Positions 6,104-10,967 of a stretch of DNA of 10,967 bases are shown here, piece after piece. Origin of the DNA: Brevibacterium sp. p3-SID960 (GTDB lineage: Bacteria; Actinomycetota; Actinomycetes; Actinomycetales; Brevibacteriaceae); assembly GCF_025144725.1 (NCBI RefSeq), contig NZ_JALXKS010000060.1:1-10967 (forward strand), in the 5' to 3' direction. A model generated the notes under the pieces. The model was not told the DNA's origin and ran no database searches. It worked only from the letters and a program-made list of their open reading frames with translations. Positions within the stretch are counted from its first letter, which is position 1; every line of letters starts with the position of its first letter. The position numbers were made by a program, and so were the translations under genes.

Positions 6104-9100
6104 ATGTTCTCCAAAGTTCTCGTTGCCAACCGCGGTGAAATCGCGGTTCGCGCATTCCGTGCCGCCTACGAACTCGGTGCCTCCACCGTTGCCGTCTTCC
6201 CCTATGAGGACCGCAATTCGGAGCATAGGCTCAAGGCTGACGAAGCCTACCTGATCGGCGAGGAAGGCCATCCCGTCCGCGCCTACCTCAGCGTCGACGA
6301 GATGATCCGCGTCGCCAAGGAATCCGGCGCTGACGCGATCTACCCCGGTTACGGATTCCTCTCCGAGAACCCCGATCTCGCCCGTGCCTGCGAAGAGAAC
6401 GGCCTGACCTTCATCGGCCCCTCGGCGGGCGTCCTCGAAATGGCCGGCAACAAGGTCCAGGCCCTCGACGCGGCCCGGCGTGCCGGGATCCCGACCCTCG
6501 AATCGACCCGTCCGTCAGCCGACATCGATCAGCTGCTCGGTGAGGCCGACGGCATGGAGTACCCGCTGTTCGTCAAGGCCGTCGCCGGCGGCGGCGGACG
6601 CGGCATGCGCCGCGTGGCGAACAAGACCGAGCTCGTCGACGCACTCAAGGCCGCGATGCGCGAGGCCGAAGGCGCCTTCGGAGACCCGACCGTGTTCATC
6701 GAACAGGCTGTGCAGCGCCCCCGCCACATCGAAGTGCAGGTGCTGGCCGACAACAACTCCGAGGCTGTGCACCTGTTCGAGCGCGACTGCTCGATCCAGC
6801 GTCGCCACCAGAAGGTCGTCGAGATCGCCCCGGCCCCGCACCTCGACGAGGAGATCGCGGAGGCGCTGCGCAACGACGCCCTCGCCTTCGCCCGGGCACT
6901 GGGCTACCAGAACGCCGGCACCGTCGAGTTCCTCCTCGAAACCGAAGGGCCGCGCTCCGGCAAGCACGCCTTCATCGAGATGAACCCGCGCATCCAGGTC
7001 GAGCACACCGTCACCGAGGAGATCACCGACGTCGACCTCGTGCAGTCCCAGATGCGCATCGCCGCCGGTGAGTCACTCGCCGACCTCGGCCTGACCCAGG
7101 ATGCGCTGCGCATCAAGAGTGCGGCCCTGCAGTGCCGCATCACCACCGAGGACCCGGCGAACTCCTTCCGTCCCGACACCGGCACCATCACCGCCTACCG
7201 TTCCGCCGGCGGCGCCGGTGTGCGCCTCGACGGCGGCACCGTCTACGCCGGGGCGGAGGTCTCGGCCCACTTCGATTCGATGCTCGTCAAGTGCACCACC
7301 CGCGGCCGCGACTTCGAACAGGCCGTCAACCGCGCCCGCCGCGCCATCGCCGAGTTCCGGATCCGCGGTGTGGCGACCAACATCGGCTTCCTGCGTGCGG
7401 TGCTCGATGACCCCGCCTTCATGCGCGGAGACCTGTCAACGACCTTCATCGAAGAGCGGCCCCACCTGCTGGAGGCCAAGGTCGGTGCCGACCGCGGCTC
7501 GAAGCTGCTCGAGTTCCTCGCCGATGTCACCGTCAACAAGCCCAACGGCGACTCGCCGGTCTACCTGAGCCCCAGCGAGAAGCTCCCGGAGGTCTCCTTC
7601 GACGCAGACCCGGCAGCCGGCTGGAAGCAGACGCTCGACAAGCTCGGCCCCGAAGGATTCGCCCAGCGTCTGCGCCAGGAGAAGACCCTAGCGGTGACCG
7701 ACACGTCCTTCCGCGATGCGCACCAGTCGCTGCTGGCCACCCGCGTGCGCACCAAGGACCTCCTCGACGTCGCCCCGTACGTCGCCCGCATGACCCCGCA
7801 GCTGCTCTCCGTCGAGTGCTGGGGCGGAGCGACTTACGACGTGGCGCTGCGCTTCCTGGCCGAAGATCCGTGGGAGCGCCTGGCGAAGCTGCGCGAGGCG
7901 ATGCCGAACATCAACCTGCAGATGCTGCTGCGCGGCCGCAACACCGTCGGCTACACCCCGTACCCGACCGAGGTCACCGATGCCTTCATCGACGAGGCCA
8001 CCCGCACCGGTGTCGACATCTTCCGCATCTTCGACGCCCTCAACGACGTCGAGCAGATGCGCCCGGCCATCGAATCGGTGCGAAGCACCGGCTCGGCCGT
8101 CGCCGAGGTCGCCCTGTGCTACACCTCGGACCTGAACAACCCCGATGAGAAGCTCTACACGCTCGACTACTACCTGGGTCTCGCGGAGCGGATCGTCGAA
8201 GCCGGCGCCCACGTGCTCGCCATCAAGGACATGGCAGGACTGCTCCGCCCAGCAGCAGCCACCAAGCTGGTGACCGCCCTGCGGGAGAGCTTCGACCTGC
8301 CCGTCCACGTCCACACCCACGACACCGCCGGCGGCCAGCTCGCGACCCTGCTCGCCGCCTCGGCCGCGGGCGCCGACGCCGTCGACGTGGCCAGTGCCTC
8401 GGTCGCCGGCACCACCTCGCAGCCGTCGATCTCCGCGCTCGTGGCAGCACTGGAGCACACCGACCGGGACACCGGCCTGTCACTCAAGAGCGTCGAGGAC
8501 CTCGAGCCGTACTGGGAGGCCGTGCGCAACGTCTACAAGCCGTTCGAATCCGGCCTGCCTGGACCGACCGGACGCGTCTATCGCCACGAGATCCCCGGCG
8601 GCCAGCTGTCGAACCTGCGCCAGCAGGCCAACGCACTGGGCTTGGGGGAGAAGTTCGAGGAGATCGAGGCTATGTACGAAGCCGCCGACGACATCCTCGG
8701 CCACCTCGTCAAGGTGACCCCGTCGTCGAAGGTCGTCGGTGACCTCGCCCTTCACCTCGTGGCAGTCGGAGCCGACCCGCAGGAGTTCGCAGAGAACCCG
8801 TCGGACTTCGATATCCCGGACTCAGTCATCGGCTTCCTCTCCGGCGACCTCGGCGACCCGCCCGGCGGCTGGCCCGAGCCGTTCCGCACCAAGGCACTCG
8901 ACGGCCGCTCCCACAAGCCGGCCACCGAGGATCTCTCCGCACACGACGCCGGACTGCTCACCGAACCCGGCCGCACCCGCCAGGAGACTCTCAACCGGCT
9001 GCTGTTCCCCGCCCCGACGAAGGAATTCAACCGGATGCGGGAGACCTACGGCGACCTGTCGGTCCTGGAGACCCAGGCATACCTGTACGGACTCGACGAA

Positions 9101-9505
9101 GGCGAAGAGCACTCCGTCATCATCGAGAAGGGCAAGGCGCTGCTCATGGGCGTCCAGGCCGTCGGCGCCGCCGACGACCGCGGCATGCGCACCGTCATGT
9201 GCACGCTCAACGGCCAGCTGCGGCCGATGTCGGTGCGCGACCGCTCCATCGAGGTCGACGTCGCCACCGCCGAACGCGCCGACTCCTCCAACCCCGGCCA
9301 CGTCGCCAGCCCGTTCGCAGGCGTCGTGACCCTGCAGGTCAAGGTCGGCGACGAAGTCAAGGCCGGACAGACCGTCGCCACCATCGAGGCGATGAAGATG
9401 GAGGCCTCGATCACCAGCCACATCGACGGCACCGTCTCGCGTGTGGCGATCGGCGAAGTCCAGCAGCTCGAAGGCGGCGACCTCGTCGTGGTGGTCGATG
9501 GCTGA
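6104..9505 (+). CDS. pyc: Pyruvate carboxylase, single-chain biotin enzyme
   Basis: This 1133-aa protein is about the size of actinobacterial pyruvate carboxylases. The biotin carboxylase domain (about 1-450) opens with KVLVANRGEIA and has the ATP-grasp loop K158-AVAGGGGRG, then RDCSIQRRHQK and EMNPRIQVEH. The carboxyltransferase domain begins near 530 with TDTSFRDAHQ. Its metal ligands are D538, the lysine of KDMAG (K708, normally carbamylated), H737 and H739. GRNTVGYTPYP and AGTTSQPS are also present. The C-terminal carrier domain has EAMKMEA with biotinyl K1098, 35 residues from the end. It makes oxaloacetate from pyruvate, bicarbonate and ATP in the cytoplasm, refilling the TCA cycle. Codon use is more strongly G/C-ending than in the left-hand genes, suggesting high expression. 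An upstream in-frame GTG at 6017 adds 29 unrelated residues and is not used here. The stop overlaps def by 8 bp. Confidence 0.98.
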   Translation: MFSKVLVANRGEIAVRAFRAAYELGASTVAVFPYEDRNSEHRLKADEAYLIGEEGHPVRAYLSVDEMIRVAKESGADAIYPGYGFLSENPDLARACEENGLTFIGPSAGVLEMAGNKVQALDAARRAGIPTLESTRPSADIDQLLGEADGMEYPLFVKAVAGGGGRGMRRVANKTELVDALKAAMREAEGAFGDPTVFIEQAVQRPRHIEVQVLADNNSEAVHLFERDCSIQRRHQKVVEIAPAPHLDEEIAEALRNDALAFARALGYQNAGTVEFLLETEGPRSGKHAFIEMNPRIQVEHTVTEEITDVDLVQSQMRIAAGESLADLGLTQDALRIKSAALQCRITTEDPANSFRPDTGTITAYRSAGGAGVRLDGGTVYAGAEVSAHFDSMLVKCTTRGRDFEQAVNRARRAIAEFRIRGVATNIGFLRAVLDDPAFMRGDLSTTFIEERPHLLEAKVGADRGSKLLEFLADVTVNKPNGDSPVYLSPSEKLPEVSFDADPAAGWKQTLDKLGPEGFAQRLRQEKTLAVTDTSFRDAHQSLLATRVRTKDLLDVAPYVARMTPQLLSVECWGGATYDVALRFLAEDPWERLAKLREAMPNINLQMLLRGRNTVGYTPYPTEVTDAFIDEATRTGVDIFRIFDALNDVEQMRPAIESVRSTGSAVAEVALCYTSDLNNPDEKLYTLDYYLGLAERIVEAGAHVLAIKDMAGLLRPAAATKLVTALRESFDLPVHVHTHDTAGGQLATLLAASAAGADAVDVASASVAGTTSQPSISALVAALEHTDRDTGLSLKSVEDLEPYWEAVRNVYKPFESGLPGPTGRVYRHEIPGGQLSNLRQQANALGLGEKFEEIEAMYEAADDILGHLVKVTPSSKVVGDLALHLVAVGADPQEFAENPSDFDIPDSVIGFLSGDLGDPPGGWPEPFRTKALDGRSHKPATEDLSAHDAGLLTEPGRTRQETLNRLLFPAPTKEFNRMRETYGDLSVLETQAYLYGLDEGEEHSVIIEKGKALLMGVQAVGAADDRGMRTVMCTLNGQLRPMSVRDRSIEVDVATAERADSSNPGHVASPFAGVVTLQVKVGDEVKAGQTVATIEAMKMEASITSHIDGTVSRVAIGEVQQLEGGDLVVVVDG

Positions 9506-10001
9506 GCGGGAGATCCGATGCTACGGCGACCCAGTGCTGCGGACCCGCTGCACCGAGGTGACGGTCTTCGACGACCGCCTGCGGCGCATGGTCCAGGACC
9601 TCGCGGACACCACAGTCCCTGAGGGCCGGGCCGCTGTGGCAGCACCACAGATCGGGATGGACAAGCGAATCTTCGCCTACCACCTCGACGGGCGGACCGG
9701 ACATGTCATCAATCCCGTTATCGTCGAAACCGGCGGCGAGCTGCGCGATATCGACGAAGGCTGCCTGTCAGTGCCGGGACTGTGGTTTCCCACCCCACGG
9801 TGGGAGTACGCCGCTGTGACCGGACTCAACGTCGAAGGCGAGGAGATCCGCGTCGAAGGCGAGGAGGTCTTCGCCCAGATGCTGCAGCACGAAACCCAGC
9901 ACCTCGACGGCATCGTCTACATCGAAACCCTGCCGGCCGAACGCCGCAGACAGGCACTCAAGGCGATCCGCCAGACCGACTGGTTCATGGCGGGCCGCTG
10001 A
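9498..10001 (+). CDS. def: Peptide deformylase with altered motif I
   Basis: This 167-aa protein is a typical deformylase length. Motif II is EGCLSVPG (C89) and motif III is QHETQHLDG (H131, E132, H135), so all three metal ligands and the catalytic Glu are present. Motif I, usually GxGLAAPQ, reads GRAAVAAPQIG. Q51 is kept, but both glycines of the canonical spacing are replaced (R44 and A46). The enzyme removes the N-formyl group from nascent proteins at the ribosome. The ATG at 9498 overlaps the pyc stop by 8 bp and has no clear Shine-Dalgarno, which suggests translational coupling to pyc. The altered motif I suggests an auxiliary paralogue rather than the main housekeeping copy, but the window cannot show this. 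Activity is likely because the metal site and Gln are intact. Confidence 0.93.
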   Translation: MAEREIRCYGDPVLRTRCTEVTVFDDRLRRMVQDLADTTVPEGRAAVAAPQIGMDKRIFAYHLDGRTGHVINPVIVETGGELRDIDEGCLSVPGLWFPTPRWEYAAVTGLNVEGEEIRVEGEEVFAQMLQHETQHLDGIVYIETLPAERRRQALKAIRQTDWFMAGR

Positions 10002-10027
10002 GACCACCGGCCAAACCGACAGACAGA

Positions 10028-10050
10028 CCGCCGGGCAGCGCGCCCGGCGG
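10028..10050 (+). terminator. 9-bp GC hairpin between def and the dehydrogenase
   Basis: CCGCCGGGC (10028-10036) and GCCCGGCGG (10042-10050) pair perfectly around AGCGC. It starts 26 bases after the def stop. No T-run follows, so it may be a U-tract-less actinobacterial terminator, a partial attenuator or an mRNA 3'-end stabiliser. It lies 13 bases before the downstream ribosome binding site, so it could separate or dampen expression of the last gene. Confidence 0.5.
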
Positions 10051-10063
10051 GCAGACAACGATC

Positions 10064-10070
10064 GAAGGAG
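10064..10070 (+). promoter_or_regulatory. Strong ribosome binding site fixing the GTG start of the dehydrogenase
   Basis: GAAGGAG sits 5 bases before the GTG at 10076 and is the strongest Shine-Dalgarno in the window. It makes the GTG start secure. Confidence 0.85.
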
Positions 10071-10075
10071 TACCA

Positions 10076-10930
10076 GTGACCATTGAACGTGCAGGAGTCA
10101 TCGGCTGCGGCCTGATGGGATCGGGCATCGCCGAGGTGCTCGCCCGCGCCGGCCTGAGCGTCGTCATCCGCGACATCAGCGACGAGGCGGTGGCCGCCGG
10201 CCGCAAGCGCATCGAGAAGTCCTTCGCCAAGGGCGTCGAGCGCGGCAAGATGACCGAGCAGGAACGCGACGAAGCCCTCGGCCGTCTCAGCTTCACCACC
10301 GAGCTCTCCGCGATGGCCGACCGCCAGCTCGTCATCGAAGCAGCCAGCGAGAACGAGGACATCAAGAAGAAGATCTTCGCCGAACTCGACGCCATCGTCA
10401 CCGATGAGCAGGCGATCCTCGCCTCCAACACCTCCTCGATGCCGATCATCCGCTTCGCCCAGGCGACCTCGCGGCCCGAACGCGTCCTCGGCCTGCACTT
10501 CTTCAACCCCGCCCCGGTGCAGCCGCTGGTGGAGATCATCTCCTCGGTCGTCACCGCTCCCGAGGTGGCGGATGAGATCGAGAAGCTCTCCGCCCAGGTG
10601 CTCGGCAAGACCCCGATCCGCTCCGATGACCGTCCCGGCTTCATCGTCAACGCGCTGCTCATCCCGTTCCTGTTCTCGGCGATCCGGATGCTCGAATCCG
10701 GTCACGCCACCAAGGAGGACATCGACACCGGGATGGTCAACGGCTGCGCGCACCCGATGGGCCCGATCAAGCTTGCCGACATGGTCGGCCTCGACACCTG
10801 CCTGTTCGTCGGGCAAAGCATCTACGACGAGACCGGAGACCCGGCTGCCAAGCCGCCGATCCTGCTCTCGCGTATGGTCGACGGCGGTCTGCTCGGCGCC
10901 AAGACCGGCAAGGGCTTCTACGACTGGTGA
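10076..10930 (+). CDS. fadB2: 3-hydroxyacyl-CoA (3-hydroxybutyryl-CoA) dehydrogenase
   Basis: The 284-aa product has the usual length of stand-alone 3-hydroxybutyryl-CoA dehydrogenases. The NAD-binding Rossmann fold starts at once with GCGLMGSG (G10, G12, G15), followed by D33 at the end of strand 2, which favours NAD over NADP. Catalytic residues fall at family spacing: S120 (SNTSSMP), H141 (LHFFNP), E153 (PLVEII) and N192 (RPGFIVN). The C-terminal helical domain ends with KTGKGFYDW, a common family ending. It oxidises L-3-hydroxyacyl-CoA to 3-ketoacyl-CoA in beta-oxidation, or works in reverse in C4 acyl-CoA metabolism. The name fadB2 follows the mycobacterial homologue; hbd would fit as well. 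It is 74 bases from def across a hairpin and has its own strong ribosome binding site, so it may be expressed separately. Confidence 0.95.
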   Translation: MTIERAGVIGCGLMGSGIAEVLARAGLSVVIRDISDEAVAAGRKRIEKSFAKGVERGKMTEQERDEALGRLSFTTELSAMADRQLVIEAASENEDIKKKIFAELDAIVTDEQAILASNTSSMPIIRFAQATSRPERVLGLHFFNPAPVQPLVEIISSVVTAPEVADEIEKLSAQVLGKTPIRSDDRPGFIVNALLIPFLFSAIRMLESGHATKEDIDTGMVNGCAHPMGPIKLADMVGLDTCLFVGQSIYDETGDPAAKPPILLSRMVDGGLLGAKTGKGFYDW

Positions 10931-10967
10931 GCCCAGCCTGAACCGCCCGGGCACCACCGGCTGACAC

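Noticed and set aside
7688..8458. 256-aa open frame on the minus strand inside pyc
   Set aside because: It lies wholly antisense to the carboxyltransferase domain; its Gly/Val/Asp-rich, motif-free translation fits a shadow.
9917..10957. 346-aa open frame on the minus strand over def and fadB2
   Set aside because: It is antisense to conserved genes, has no recognisable motif, and is a product of codon bias.
10931..10967. 37 bases after fadB2
   Set aside because: Only a CCCGGG palindrome and a 4-bp GCCC/GGGC match are visible; nothing callable as a terminator.

Overview
The window is high-GC, densely coded DNA from an actinobacterium. Codon third positions favour G/C, GTG starts are used, and the best promoter candidates have TANNNT -10 elements, one of them in leaderless spacing. 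The protein set (a single-chain pyruvate carboxylase, an actinobacterial-type ParA with a long disordered tail, and a FadB2-like 3-hydroxyacyl-CoA dehydrogenase) points to Actinomycetota, probably Micrococcales. Brevibacterium is my best guess at genus, but I could not test it. I see no mobile element, CRISPR array, rRNA or tRNA, and no sign of recent transfer.

Layout. Positions 22-5909 are read on the minus strand in the order sbcD, sbcC, parA-like. sbcD and sbcC overlap by 4 bp (ATGA) and encode the nuclease and the zinc-hook ATPase of the Mre11-Rad50-type DNA end-processing complex. A 120-base gap with a short direct repeat and a candidate promoter separates sbcC from an orphan ParA/MinD-type ATPase, whose C-terminal half is acidic and probably disordered and ends in a basic RRELR-type patch. 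Positions 6104-10930 are read on the plus strand: pyc (pyruvate carboxylase), def (peptide deformylase, overlapping pyc by 8 bp), then a 9-bp perfect hairpin and a 3-hydroxyacyl-CoA dehydrogenase with its own strong ribosome binding site. The two blocks diverge from a 194-base intergenic region that holds candidate promoters for both sides and a hairpin in the pyc leader.

Function. The left block is genome maintenance: double-strand end and hairpin processing, plus a possible chromosome or cargo positioning ATPase. The right block is central metabolism: pyruvate to oxaloacetate anaplerosis, and beta-oxidation or C4 acyl-CoA metabolism. A deformylase with an altered motif I sits between the two metabolic genes. 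Most of the window is ordinary core genome. I found no convincing new multi-gene system. The observations most worth checking are the ParA tail and its start site, the deformylase motif I, and the short structured regions between genes.
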